Source of the DNA: CAG-791 sp045117315
Lineage (GTDB): Bacteria > Bacillota > Clostridia > Lachnospirales > Lachnospiraceae
NCBI GenBank assembly: GCA_045117315.1
Contig: JBGUNJ010000134.1
Span: 1-64,000, forward strand
Reading direction: 5' to 3'
Length of the DNA stretch: 64,000 nucleotides
The translations under genes and the position numbers were made by a program. The notes beneath the pieces were generated by a model. That model had not been told where the DNA came from. It was given only the letters and a program-made list of their open reading frames with translations, and did no database searches. Positions 27,026 to 35,397 of the stretch are shown in pieces. Within the stretch, counting starts at the first letter, position 1; every line of letters starts with the position of its first letter.

Positions 27026-27084
27026 ATCCCTTCACAATGAGTCCGGCGCAGGCCTGCGCCCGGATTCTTGTGAGGGGATTTTTT
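27026..27084 (+). terminator. long-stem terminator after lysC
   Basis: Arms ATCCCTTCACAA / TTGTGAGGGGAT pair fully (one G-T), with a second inner stem TCCGG-CGCAGG / CCTGCGCCCGGA, then six T. Confidence 0.92.
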
Positions 27085-27192
27085 CATTCCCTGCTGCCAT
27101 TTTCAGCGCCGGAACTCTTGCCGGGTTTACCGGCATATTTTATTCTTCTGCCTTCCTCCTTTTTCCGGCCCGGTTTATCACATACCCCTCTG

Positions 27193-27348
27193 ATCCCGCT
27201 GACCGGGGGCTCCGGGGTTATGCGCAAAAGCACCTTTAATCCCGCTGAACCGGGGGCTTCGGGGTTACGCACAAAAGCACCTTTAATCCCGCTGAACCGG
27301 GGGCTCCGGGGTTACGCGCAAAAGCACCTTTAATCCCGTTTTACGGGC
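27193..27348 (+). repeat. 47-bp tandem repeat, three full copies
   Basis: Units 27193-27238, 27239-27285, 27286-27332 and a partial fourth. Each begins ATCCCGCTGAACCGGGGGCT and ends AAAAGCACCTTTA; each contains a small hairpin CCCGCTGAACCGGG. Units are contiguous, so it is not a CRISPR array. It fills part of the 26985-27495 gap, with no gene visible there. Confidence 0.93.
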
Positions 27349-27495
27349 AGGCCTGTACTATACCCTTCTCTCTCCTGCGCCCGGTATTAAACCAGCGGTT
27401 TGATGACAAAGGCGACCGGCCTGTTTATCCTATGTATAAAGGAAAAAGTATCCGAAAAAAGGAAAAAGTATCCGGAATTAAGGAGGCATCACACT

Positions 27496-28554
27496 ATGAA
27501 GAGAACATATTCTGAAAAATACATTAATGATACCTACAATGCCGCGCGCATGTCCGCTGACGATAAAGATACAGTTGAGCTGACTGAGAAAGGCGAAGAG
27601 ACAGAACCTTTCGGATACGATGACGACGGCTCCGACGACGGTGACTCCGGTCATGACCTCATGGAACTGCTTTCCCGGATGAAGGAGCTGGCGGGTGTGA
27701 CGGACGCGGAAGATGATGACGATAGTTACGATGATGTCGATGATGACGATGACGACGATGACGACGATGACGATGACGACGATGACGATGAGCCAGCCAT
27801 GGATGCAGACGATTACCACAACAAGGCTGTCAGCTGCGCCCACAAGAGCAAATACCGTAAAGCTGCCAGGATCTGCATGGAAGGACTTGAGAAATTCCCC
27901 CTCAATATTGACCTTCTCGCTGACACAATCGCCTACAGTAAGGACGCCGGAGACATGGAACGCGCGGAGGAGTACTACCGCATTCTGAGAAATCAGGTTT
28001 CCTTCAGACGTTGGAACTGGCGCGCTTTTTCTTTCTCCTTCGGTTTTCTCCTCACGGCGGATCCCGAGGCAAACGAGGAGGAGTGCCGCCTTCTGATAGA
28101 AAACTACAGGAAATATCTCCCATATGAGGAAAGGGCTGACATGGCAGAAAGCGAGCTGGAGTGTGCGCTCGGAAACGCGGAGAAAGGCATGTCCATTCTC
28201 AAAAATGCCCTCCGGGTCCGCACCAACGCAAGTCTGTGCGCCCTTTGTCTGGCCGATATGCAGATGGACCGCGGCCTCTATGAAGATGTGATCACAACAG
28301 CTGCCTACGGAATCGCGGCATCCGCAGTGACGCACCCGTCCATCAATGTCCCCTATCTCTATTACCTCCGTACTCTTTCCAGGGATCACCTTCTCCACAG
28401 AAAGGAATGCGCCGGCGAGACGATCACCGCTGAGGAGGTAAATGACCTGAAGGAGGAATATGAGCTTCTCCGGAGTGAGTTTCCGGAGCTCATGCACTAC
28501 ATCCGCAACATCAATACACGCGTCAAAATGCTGAAGTTTATCAAAACGGAATGA
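27496..28554 (+). CDS. hypothetical Asp-tract protein with TPR-like helices
   Basis: A 352-residue soluble protein that I cannot place in a named family. ATG 27496 (MKRTYSEKYIND) is chosen because AAGGAGG precedes it; the frame is open further upstream. Residues 73-98 are nearly all Asp, encoded by a GAT/GAC microsatellite (27712-27791). The C-terminal 250 residues look like paired helices of TPR type (DDYHNKAVSCAHKSKYRKAA, then ICMEGLEKFPLNIDLLADTI), and end RVKMLKFIKTE. No signal peptide or membrane segment. A AAA+ ATPase gene follows on the same strand after a repeat-filled gap of 325 bases, a possible functional partner (inference). TPR proteins usually bind other proteins. Confidence 0.7.
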   Translation: MKRTYSEKYINDTYNAARMSADDKDTVELTEKGEETEPFGYDDDGSDDGDSGHDLMELLSRMKELAGVTDAEDDDDSYDDVDDDDDDDDDDDDDDDDDEPAMDADDYHNKAVSCAHKSKYRKAARICMEGLEKFPLNIDLLADTIAYSKDAGDMERAEEYYRILRNQVSFRRWNWRAFSFSFGFLLTADPEANEEECRLLIENYRKYLPYEERADMAESELECALGNAEKGMSILKNALRVRTNASLCALCLADMQMDRGLYEDVITTAAYGIAASAVTHPSINVPYLYYLRTLSRDHLLHRKECAGETITAEEVNDLKEEYELLRSEFPELMHYIRNINTRVKMLKFIKTE

Positions 28555-28615
28555 TGGATCCGCGGAGTATCCGGCCCGGTGACAGGGGTTTGCCGTATGC
28601 CACAGATGAAATAAA

Positions 28616-28800
28616 CAGGGCAGAGGCGCCCGTGCCGCCCTCTGCCCCCGACCGGCCTATGTCCGCCGCCAGGCGGAAACACCTTACACGGGCCGTGTCA
28701 TAAAACAGGGCAGAGGCGGCCGTGCCGCCTCTGCCCCCGACCGGCCCGTGTCCGCCGCCAGGCGGAAATACCTTACACGGGCCGTGTCATAAAGACCCGT
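28616..28800 (+). repeat. dispersed repeat family C, tandem pair
   Basis: Two 90-bp units (from 28616 and 28706) rich in palindromes: GGGCAGAGGCGGC / GCCGCCTCTGCCC, and ACACGGGCC / GGCCCGTGT. Related copies at 32092-32206 and, shortened, 63478-63536. The 28555-28879 gap holds these plus a partial family A copy at 28803-28825, and no gene. Confidence 0.9.
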
Positions 28801-28879
28801 TCACGAGTCTTGCGCGATGAAAAACAAAAAATGAAAAACGAAAAAATGAAAGACGAAAAATTGGAAAGGAGGTTTTCAA

Positions 28880-30073
28880 ATGGCGGAACTGAGCGAAATC
28901 AAAAAACTCATCCTGAGTCTCAGCGACAAGGAAATCATGATGCTGCTCGCAATGCAGAACAAAAAGACGAAAGCCGCTTCGACTGCTTCCGGCCGGACTT
29001 CCCGCCCGACTGCTTCCGTACAGACTTCCCGCCACTGGATCGATGAACCGATCTCAGGTCTCAGCAAAGACGGAGTATCACTCCTGAGCGAACTCGAATC
29101 ACAGTCCAAAGATATCACCTCTTCCCACCGGGTGGACAAAAAGCAGCTGCGCTATCTTAGAAGCCTGAAAAAAATGAAAATGAAGGCACCTGATTTTTTC
29201 CGGGACACTGTCGATCCAAAAGAAATGTATCATCAGCTGAAATCCTTCTGCCAGGATCACGACATTCCAGATGAAATCGTCTGCAGAGTGGTTCCGGCAC
29301 TGGTATCATATATCGAAACAGGGCACATGAGACCGATCATCTTTGTAGGTGAAAAGGGCTGCGGAAAGACAACTGCCGTCAATCTTCTGGTAAAAAAAGC
29401 CCTTAAGATCCCCACGGAGGTCATTAAGGTTCCGCAGACAGGCGGAGGACACGGTATGACCGGAGACTGCGGCATCTACCAGTCCGCGGATGCAGGATGC
29501 ATCGCCATGGCAAGGCTCAGATACAACAATCTTCTGGTCGCCTATATTTTCGATGAAATTGACAAAGTCACCCACGACCACAGCCGGGCAAACATCGACG
29601 ATGAACTGCTGTCCATAACCGATGAGTCCTGCTCCGACGTCTACGACAATTATCTGGAGACCACCCTCGTGGGTCTGGAGCACTGCCCCATGTTTTTTAC
29701 GGCCAACGATCTGGGGAAAATCAATCCCATTCTGGCCGACCGGTGCACGATCATCCACTTCCCCAGCGCCAGCGCGGCAAGGATCAAGTCCATCAGCAAA
29801 AAGTATGCGGACGGAAAACTGTCGAGCGGATTATACAGTATGGTGGATTTCGACTATGGGCTGATGTACAAATACGTGGACCGTCTGGTCAATCACAATG
29901 TGACCTCACTTCGCAAGCATCAGCAGATGATCGAGACCGTCCTGGGGAACGCACTGGATGCCGCCTTTGTACAGGACGGGGACGCGCCTGTCCCCGTGAC
30001 GGAAGAAATGTTTTCAGCTGCCGAAAGCGCTATTCTGGGCACCGTCAAACGCAGGCTGGGATTCGGTCCCTGA
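28880..30073 (+). CDS. AAA+ ATPase
   Basis: A 397-residue ATPase. After a 130-residue helical N-terminus with a Thr/Ser/Arg-rich linker, the AAA core runs from about 148: Walker A GEKGCGKTT, a glycine-rich loop (QTGGGHGMTGDCG), Walker B VAYIFDEIDKV, sensor-1 FFTANDLGKI, and an arginine-finger candidate in ILADRCTII. A helical lid and small C-terminal domain follow. The core most resembles Lon/FtsH-like clade ATPases, but no protease domain is attached. The start ATG follows AAAGGAGGTTTTCAA. A strong terminator lies 18 bases after the stop. The upstream Asp-tract/TPR gene may be its partner. Confidence 0.85.
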   Translation: MAELSEIKKLILSLSDKEIMMLLAMQNKKTKAASTASGRTSRPTASVQTSRHWIDEPISGLSKDGVSLLSELESQSKDITSSHRVDKKQLRYLRSLKKMKMKAPDFFRDTVDPKEMYHQLKSFCQDHDIPDEIVCRVVPALVSYIETGHMRPIIFVGEKGCGKTTAVNLLVKKALKIPTEVIKVPQTGGGHGMTGDCGIYQSADAGCIAMARLRYNNLLVAYIFDEIDKVTHDHSRANIDDELLSITDESCSDVYDNYLETTLVGLEHCPMFFTANDLGKINPILADRCTIIHFPSASAARIKSISKKYADGKLSSGLYSMVDFDYGLMYKYVDRLVNHNVTSLRKHQQMIETVLGNALDAAFVQDGDAPVPVTEEMFSAAESAILGTVKRRLGFGP

Positions 30074-30090
30074 TGGCCAAATCCGGCTCC

Positions 30091-30121
30091 CGGCGGACAG
30101 ACTGCTGTCCGCCGTTTTTTT
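30091..30121 (+). terminator. terminator after the AAA+ gene
   Basis: Perfect 10-bp stem CGGCGGACAG / CTGTCCGCCG with loop ACTG and seven T. Confidence 0.93.
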
Positions 30122-30174
30122 GTACCTATACCCATAATCACGCGCTCACAAACCCGCATGATTACAGCGTTGCT

Positions 30175-30588
30175 TTATTCGTACCTCTCTTCTTCAACGA
30201 CACATTCACTCTTGATCTTTCCCACAAGAGACTGAAGGCCGTCGATCACATGCGGTCGTATATCTCCCCCGATCAGCACCTGCATGATGGTGTCTCCCAG
30301 TACAAGCTCTCCGCTGTTGAGCCAGACACGAACATAATATATTCCCGGAAGCGCCAGTGTTTCCCCGATCGCGCTCTCCACTTTCGCATCATCATAGGAA
30401 AAAAACATGCCGCTGACAGGTCTGACGCCGGTTTCTCCATAGCGCACCTTTGCTTTTGCGGATTTTCTCACCACCCCGGTGTGCGTCAGATACATCCCGA
30501 TCTTCTCCGCAGAGGGATCGGCCTTTGCCTCCCGGATCCAGGCGTCCTGCGAAGGGCAGTCCGCGGTTTTGATCAGATATTGACTCAT
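30175..30588 (-). CDS. MoaE-like protein (divergent molybdopterin synthase large-subunit family)
   Basis: A 137-residue protein. The pattern GMYLTHTGVVRKSAKAKV, GMFFSYDDAKVESAI, GIYYVRVWLNSGELVLGDTI, then VLIGGDIRPHVIDGLQ, follows MoaE-like proteins, in which MoaE transfers sulfur to make molybdopterin; here the typical catalytic Lys region is hard to align, so the biochemical role is uncertain. ATG 30588 is used because it overlaps the stop of the upstream PD-(D/E)XK gene as ATGA; the frame is open further upstream but inside that gene. No other molybdenum cofactor gene is in the window. Confidence 0.6.
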   Translation of the reverse strand: MSQYLIKTADCPSQDAWIREAKADPSAEKIGMYLTHTGVVRKSAKAKVRYGETGVRPVSGMFFSYDDAKVESAIGETLALPGIYYVRVWLNSGELVLGDTIMQVLIGGDIRPHVIDGLQSLVGKIKSECVVEEERYE

Positions 30589-31844
30589 TTTTCTATACTC
30601 CTTTCTTTCTGAAGGATCTCCCGGATATTTTTGTCTGTGGGTTCCAGGCTGTATGGCCACTCGATCAGCCTCACATCGTTCTGCTCACAGAGCTGGCGTT
30701 TCTGCCGGTCCAGTTCCTGTCTCTGCTCCAGAGCCTCCTCCCCTCCGAAAAAGGCGACCGGCCGATAATGCTGGATCCCCTGATATTCTATGGCTGTGCG
30801 AAGCGAAGGGATGAAAAGATCCAGGCTCTGCCGCCCCAGCCAGTCCGGCCGATACTGATATAGAATGTCGGGATGCCTCTTCCTCACCGCATGGAACAGA
30901 CTCAGTTCATGTTTCCATTTGGGCTTGATCACCCCTTCCGCCGTCAGCTTTGTGCGGATCTTTGTTCGCTCCAGCCTCCAGTTTGTGCGGTATCCGTCCT
31001 TTTCCTCATAGAGCGCCAGGTCAGTATACCACCACTGAAAAAAAGGCATGACAATACGTGTCAGGTTGAGAAAAAACTCCATCTCGGAGGAAAAATATCC
31101 GCATTCCAATATGTGACCGATATTCCGTCTGACATAGGTCGTCTTTGCAGGGTTGTGATAAAAGGGCAGATTTCCCTGATACTTCGCGATCCTGTCCGGA
31201 AGATAGGGCGACCGAAGAACGACCCCATCCTGCCACAGATGATTCTGATACCAGGGAAGAGAATAATCGTAGAGAGAATACCCCCCGTACAGATCCTGAG
31301 ATGTATTCGAATAGAGCAGATGAAACATCAGCAGGACCGGGTCCATATCCTTTTTATCAAATACAGCGAGATAGTGAACTTTCTCCTCATCCGGAAAAAG
31401 GGATTTGACCGGACGAAAAAGCTCCGCCCTTTTGCACACTTCCATGATGACAAAAAACTGAGAAATAAAGCTCTCCGGAAAGAGGAAACAGGCCTTGCGG
31501 TCCGTATCCAGTCCCGAGAACTGGTCCATGAAAGCTTCCACGTAGGGATTTGGTGAAAACGGACCCGCAGCCTCGATCAGCTGCTTTGACGCATGCCTGT
31601 AGGGAAGATCAGACCAGGACAGCTGCACCAGAAATTTCTCATACCCCCCGGAGACATACTCCTCCCTCAGCCCGTCGAAATCCTTCTGATAGGACTCGTG
31701 CTCCTCCAGGAGGGCATCCAGAGTCGAAAACACGGACATCTCATGGTATTGGGGATAACGGTCCCAGAGCAGGTCCAGCCGTTCAAACGAAAAAGAATTC
31801 TTCGGTTTTTCATGAACAGGAGGGTATTCAGTCATTGTCTTCAT
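30585..31844 (-). CDS. protein with C-terminal PD-(D/E)XK-like nuclease domain
   Basis: About 419 residues. The N-terminal 300 residues are soluble and unassigned. The C-terminal 90 residues look like a Vsr/DUF559-type nuclease fold: LDLFIPSLRTAIEYQGIQHY gives D-x9-E-x-Q, followed by a conserved Lys/Arg helix (ELDRQKRQLCEQNDVRLIEW). Related proteins in Clostridia show IEYQG-QHY; whether they cut nucleic acid is not known. ATG 31844 (MKTMTEYPPVHE) is chosen although its ribosome site is weak, because codons upstream to 32000 read through a family B repeat. ATG 31835 is an alternative. It overlaps the MoaE-like gene by 4 bases. Confidence 0.65.
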   Translation of the reverse strand: MKTMTEYPPVHEKPKNSFSFERLDLLWDRYPQYHEMSVFSTLDALLEEHESYQKDFDGLREEYVSGGYEKFLVQLSWSDLPYRHASKQLIEAAGPFSPNPYVEAFMDQFSGLDTDRKACFLFPESFISQFFVIMEVCKRAELFRPVKSLFPDEEKVHYLAVFDKKDMDPVLLMFHLLYSNTSQDLYGGYSLYDYSLPWYQNHLWQDGVVLRSPYLPDRIAKYQGNLPFYHNPAKTTYVRRNIGHILECGYFSSEMEFFLNLTRIVMPFFQWWYTDLALYEEKDGYRTNWRLERTKIRTKLTAEGVIKPKWKHELSLFHAVRKRHPDILYQYRPDWLGRQSLDLFIPSLRTAIEYQGIQHYRPVAFFGGEEALEQRQELDRQKRQLCEQNDVRLIEWPYSLEPTDKNIREILQKERSIEK

Positions 31845-31856
31845 ATCAACACAGAG

Positions 31857-31911
31857 ATGTACCCGCGGACGACTATGGTCAGCCGGGGGTTTACGCGCCG
31901 TTTCGATAAAA
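31857..31911 (+). repeat. dispersed repeat family B copy
   Basis: TGTACCCGCGGACGACTATG, then CGCGCCGTTTCGATAAA. It lies within the 31845-32442 gap, just upstream of the PD-(D/E)XK gene on its strand. Confidence 0.8.
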
Positions 31912-32091
31912 ATTATCACAGAAGAGCCGGGCAAAATATATGCATCTGAATCAAAATAGTTTTTACCGTTTTTAACAGCGTTTCTTTGTTTTTTCTGCAT
32001 ATATTTTTTGTCCGCTCAGCCATTATTTGCTACAATTATGAACCGGACAAATACAGCCATATATAAATATAACAAAGGATAAAACACATTG

Positions 32092-32206
32092 CACGGGCCG
32101 TGTCATAAAATAGGGCAGAGGCGTCAATAATATGCCGCCCTCTGCCCCCAACCGGCCCGTGTCCGCCGTAAGGCGGAAAAATGCATTGCACGGGCCGTAT
32201 CATAAA
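32092..32206 (+). repeat. dispersed repeat family C copy
   Basis: GCACGGGCCGTGTCATAAAA, GGGCAGAGGCG, CCGCCCTCTGCCCCC, GGCCCGTGTCCGCCG in the same order as the tandem pair at 28616, with the inner arm partly replaced (TCAATAATAT). Ends with a second GCACGGGCCGTATCATAAA. Confidence 0.88.
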
Positions 32207-32281
32207 CAAAAAAGCCCTTTACATCATTCCGGGGAAGTGAATCTAATCCACAGCCATCCGGATGATCGTAAAGGGCTTTTC
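32207..32281 (-). terminator. terminator for the Gfo/Idh/MocA gene (may act both ways)
   Basis: Arms AAAAGCCCTTTAC / GTAAAGGGCTTTT pair fully, extended by ATCAT-CCGG / CCGG-ATGAT. Read on the minus strand it ends in GGGCTTTTTTG; on the plus strand in GGGCTTTTC. Confidence 0.85.
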
Positions 32282-32394
32282 TTAATTCTTTTTTATGCTC
32301 ATGGCGGTGAGCACGGCTCACTGACTCTCATGTCTTTAGGAAAATCTGTTCCGTCAGAGGTTCTGTCAGAGGTCAGAAATGATTTCTTTCCGCA

Positions 32395-32490
32395 TCGGTC
32401 AAGAGTCGGCAGCTCGTTTCTGAGGAAGGATTCCCTGCAGAATCAGTCAAGAGTCAGCAGCTCGTTCCTGAGGAAGGATTCCTTGCAGGC
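32395..32490 (-). repeat. 48-bp tandem duplication spanning a stop codon
   Basis: The last 16 codons of the dehydrogenase gene (32443-32490) are repeated at 32395-32442 with about five changes; the stop TGA has become CGA in the downstream copy. Confidence 0.88.
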
Positions 32491-33459
32491 ATAGGCGACC
32501 CTGGTAGCCTTTGTGCCGTCATAGACGTTGGGCTCTGCAGCCTGTCCCTTGGCCACATAATCGCAGAAGACTTCCATCTCGGTGATGTAGGCATCGTGCC
32601 AGCGGCTGACGAAATCCTGGAAGCACTCGTGGCAGACGCCGTTGGTGCTGAGAACCTCTACCAGAGAGGAGGAAGGGGTTGTGCCGATTCTGAGAGTTCC
32701 GTGAGTTCCGACGATCTCAGTCTCAACAGCGGAGCCGTGGGCAGCAGTCCTGCCGGCAAACATGAAGGCCATAGCGTCGTTCTCACACTGCATCAGGCAG
32801 GATACGTTGTCGCCGTCATCCCAGTCCTTGAACTGCGGGAACTCGAAGCAGCCGCCGATTGCCCAGATCTTCTTGGGTTCGGAACCGGTGAGCCAGCGGA
32901 TCAGGTCGATGTCATGGATGGACATATCGATGAACTGGCCGCCGGAAGTGGGTGCGAAAGGCAGATAGCTGTCGAATGTGGACCTGGGATCCTCTGAATA
33001 GCAGCGTACAAGGACAACTTTTCCGATGTCGCCGTTGTCGATCTTCTGCTTTGCGATCCTGTAGGATTTATCAAAGCGGCGCATGAAGCCCAGCATGAAG
33101 ATCTGATTGGGATGAGCCTTGATGATCTCTTCTGCCGCAAGGCACTTCTCGACGTTCTCTGCCAGAGGCTTCTCGCAGAATACATGCTTGCCAGCTTCCA
33201 TAGCGATACGGATCATATCCACATGAGAGGCTGTATTGGTGAAGATCGCAACTGCTTCCACTTCGGGATCCGCGCACATTGTCGCAGGATCAGAATAAAT
33301 CTTTTCAACGTTCAGCTCGTCAGCGACTTCCTTTGCGCGGGGAGCATTTCCGTCGCAGATCGCTACCAGTTCCATTCCGGGAACACGGTTCGCGATGTTG
33401 CACGCATGCTCATAACCAAGACGTCCGACTCCGATAACACCCATTTTAAGCTTCTTCAT
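32443..33459 (-). CDS. iolG: Gfo/Idh/MocA-family dehydrogenase, inositol 2-dehydrogenase-like
   Basis: A 338-residue NAD(P)-dependent oxidoreductase. The N-terminal Rossmann fold has MGVIGVGRLGYEHACNIA; HVFCEKPLAENVEKC contains the EKP signature Lys; FMLGFMRRFDKSY and the SGGQFIDMSIHDIDLIRWL segment (GG-x3-D-x3-H-x2-D) supply the substrate-binding and catalytic His/Asp. The closest recognisable members are myo-inositol 2-dehydrogenases, but the family acts on many sugars, so the substrate is not certain. ATG 33459 follows GAAAGGAGACAAAAC. An AraC regulator lies directly upstream on the same strand, a plausible local regulator. No other inositol gene is in the window. Its 3' end is tandemly duplicated. 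Confidence 0.85.
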   Translation of the reverse strand: MKKLKMGVIGVGRLGYEHACNIANRVPGMELVAICDGNAPRAKEVADELNVEKIYSDPATMCADPEVEAVAIFTNTASHVDMIRIAMEAGKHVFCEKPLAENVEKCLAAEEIIKAHPNQIFMLGFMRRFDKSYRIAKQKIDNGDIGKVVLVRCYSEDPRSTFDSYLPFAPTSGGQFIDMSIHDIDLIRWLTGSEPKKIWAIGGCFEFPQFKDWDDGDNVSCLMQCENDAMAFMFAGRTAAHGSAVETEIVGTHGTLRIGTTPSSSLVEVLSTNGVCHECFQDFVSRWHDAYITEMEVFCDYVAKGQAAEPNVYDGTKATRVAYACKESFLRNELLTLD

Positions 33460-33487
33460 GTTTTGTCTCCTTTCTGAAACCCTTTCT

Positions 33488-33515
33488 TGTATAACATGAT
33501 GTCTCTTTATAACAA
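33488..33515 (-). promoter_or_regulatory. promoter for the Gfo/Idh/MocA gene
   Basis: On the minus strand TTGTTA (33515-33510) and TATACA (33493-33488) are separated by 16 bases; TG precedes the -10 (TGTTATACA). The rest of the 33460-33795 gap holds roughly 50-bp degenerate repeats (TTTTGCGGCTCTCCGGGATG type, 33650-33760) and one family B copy. Confidence 0.5.
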
Positions 33516-33763
33516 TTCCCTTTTGCGGCAATTCCTATATTCCTGTGTGCCGCGCTTCTGTTTTTCACTGTAGACATGATACCGCCTGAGCTGCAGTTTT
33601 CTCTTCATAAATCTTGCTTTCATTATAAATCCGCAGGCAAAAAAATAGGCTGTTTTACGGCTTTTCGGAATGAATTTTTTCAAAATATTGCTTTTGCGGC
33701 TCTCCGGGATGGATTTTTGCAAAAACTGCCATTGCGGCATTCCGGAGATGAGTTCTTTCATGG

Positions 33764-33797
33764 TGTGCCCGCGGAAGACTTCGCCGGCCGGTGCTTC
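33764..33797 (+). repeat. dispersed repeat family B, truncated copy
   Basis: TGTGCCCGCGGAAGACTTCG, then CCGGCCGGTGCTTCAC. It abuts the 3' end of the AraC-type gene. Confidence 0.7.
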
Positions 33798-34698
33798 ACT
33801 TTCCCTCTTTGCTCACGACGTACTGCCTCCTGAATTCTCCGGGAGCCATTCCGACATGCCTGGAAAACTGCTGGTTGAAATGGCTCTGCGCATCGTAGCC
33901 GAGACTGTAGGCAATCTCCGAGATTGATTTCTTCGTGTGGATCAGCAGGGTCTGCGCCTCCCCGATGCGTCTCTTCTGCAGGTAGGTCATCGGGGCATAG
34001 CCGCACATGTCCTTGAAGACATGCGACATGTAATAGGTGCTCACGTTCAGGGCGTCGGCAATCATCTGCAGGGTCAGGGGCTCCCGGAAATTCGCGTCAA
34101 TATAGCGCTTGACCCGGTTTCCCAGAATAGACTCCTCCTCTTCAGACTCGATCAGGGGACTGTCCTGATGCTCGGCGACTGCCAGAGCCATGGAAAGAAA
34201 AGAGAGCATCAGCCCGTGAGAATAGGTTGCCGCACCGGCGAACTGGCCGGACAGCAGCTGAAACATGATCCCGCACAGGCCGTCCATCTCTTCAAAAAGG
34301 ACATCCGCCCAGAATACGCATCCCTTATCCGCGGGGAGCAGGGCGTTTTCAGGCAGCCCCGGCATCCTCAGTCCCCCGACTGCGACACACCAGGTTTCCA
34401 CCTCCGCGCCTTCCGCGGCGACTTCATCGTGGACGATACCCGGATTGTAGACCAGGAGATTCCCCTTTTTGACGGCGTACTGCCTGTGGTCGACCAGGTA
34501 GCTGCTTTGCCCCTCCGTGATCAGGACGACCTCCGTATAATCATCGTGCGCGTGCATGACCCTGGGATGCCGGCTCGCATCCAGCCTCTGCCTGCTGACA
34601 TAAAGAAGGCGGGGAACATTGTCCCCGGTGAAAATCTGCTCCGCGTCATGCTTCACAAAGCATTGTACCTGCAGCTCCCTTTTTCCCTGTTCCGACAT
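33796..34698 (-). CDS. AraC-family transcriptional regulator (1)
   Basis: A 300-residue regulator. The N-terminal 150 residues form a cupin-type sensing domain (MHAHDDYTEVVLITEGQSSY, then NLLVYNPGIVHDE). The C-terminal 100 residues hold two helix-turn-helix units: LTLQMIADALNVSTYYMSHV and ISEIAYSLGYDAQSHFNQQF, ending with the family pattern GMAPGEFRRQY. Start ATG follows AAAGGAACAGTGCG. It lies 336 bases upstream of the Gfo/Idh/MocA gene on the same strand, which has its own promoter, so the regulator may act on that gene. The ligand is unknown. Confidence 0.93.
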   Translation of the reverse strand: MSEQGKRELQVQCFVKHDAEQIFTGDNVPRLLYVSRQRLDASRHPRVMHAHDDYTEVVLITEGQSSYLVDHRQYAVKKGNLLVYNPGIVHDEVAAEGAEVETWCVAVGGLRMPGLPENALLPADKGCVFWADVLFEEMDGLCGIMFQLLSGQFAGAATYSHGLMLSFLSMALAVAEHQDSPLIESEEEESILGNRVKRYIDANFREPLTLQMIADALNVSTYYMSHVFKDMCGYAPMTYLQKRRIGEAQTLLIHTKKSISEIAYSLGYDAQSHFNQQFSRHVGMAPGEFRRQYVVSKEGK

Positions 34699-34746
34699 CG
34701 CACTGTTCCTTTCTGAAACCGGGTCAGTCTGACTATATTCACTGTC

Positions 34747-34779
34747 CCCGCACCATACGGGCGGAACCTCTGGTGCGGG
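34747..34779. promoter_or_regulatory. palindrome upstream of the AraC-type gene
   Basis: Perfect 9-bp inverted repeat CCCGCACCA / TGGTGCGGG, 15 bases apart, about 50 bases upstream of the regulator start, with no T-tract. It could be a regulator site or an mRNA hairpin. Confidence 0.35.
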
Positions 34780-34854
34780 TGTGAATTGTGACGAAACCGG
34801 AATCCTGCCCCGGAAACCGTCTCGTCCGTCCGCTCTCCCTGCTGTTTCTCAGAT

Positions 34855-34937
34855 CTGTCATCTATTTTTATCCATCATCTGTTTTTATCTGCCATCTTTT
34901 TTATCTCCTATATGTTTTATCCACCATCTATTTTGCC
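34855..34937 (+). repeat. about 17-bp degenerate tandem repeat
   Basis: Repeats of ATCTGTTTTTATCTGCC type (four to five copies). It occupies part of the 34699-35397 gap. That gap also has a consensus TATAAT at 35118-35123 (-35 weak), a plausible promoter for the secreted protein gene, and no gene that I can support. Confidence 0.75.
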
Positions 34938-35117
34938 ACGTCAAACTTAAAAACCGCAAGCCTCCGGCAGAATAATTCACGCAATTCTGCCCCCCATATC
35001 TCACTTTCGGTGCTCTCGGGGGCCGAAAAAGGATTGTCTTTAGTGTGAAATATAGATAATTTCACTGAATTTTAACAAAAATCAACTCATTTTTTATCTG
35101 TTTTTATCAGAATATAG

Positions 35118-35123
35118 TATAAT
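35118..35123 (+). promoter_or_regulatory. possible -10 box for the secreted protein gene
   Basis: TATAAT in an AT-rich stretch (ATATAGTATAATTGATTC); the -35 region is a poor match. The leader would be about 270 bases. Confidence 0.3.
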
Positions 35124-35397
35124 TGATTCATAATTGTTGCCATGGGCGAGTGCCCGCAAACATGTATACAGACTCTTAGATTAAAGCTGTTCTCTGCTTC
35201 TCAGGTTTCGCTCACAAGGAAAAATCCTGCAAATGCCCGGGGGACCCCGGTATCTGCATCCGTCTTTTCCTCCGCTTTAATCATACCTGCCATGCCGGAG
35301 CACTTCAGTGCGGCGGAAACATTTGCACTACAAATCCGTCACAGAAATCCGGCTCCGAATCACTACCGTTTATTCGTATAAGAGGAGGTAGCTTTTA

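Noticed and set aside
27193..27348. Regular 47-bp repeats that could suggest a CRISPR array
   Set aside because: Units are contiguous with no unique spacers, and no cas gene is near. The same holds for the repeats at 18963-19134, 52316-52459 and 56461-56670.
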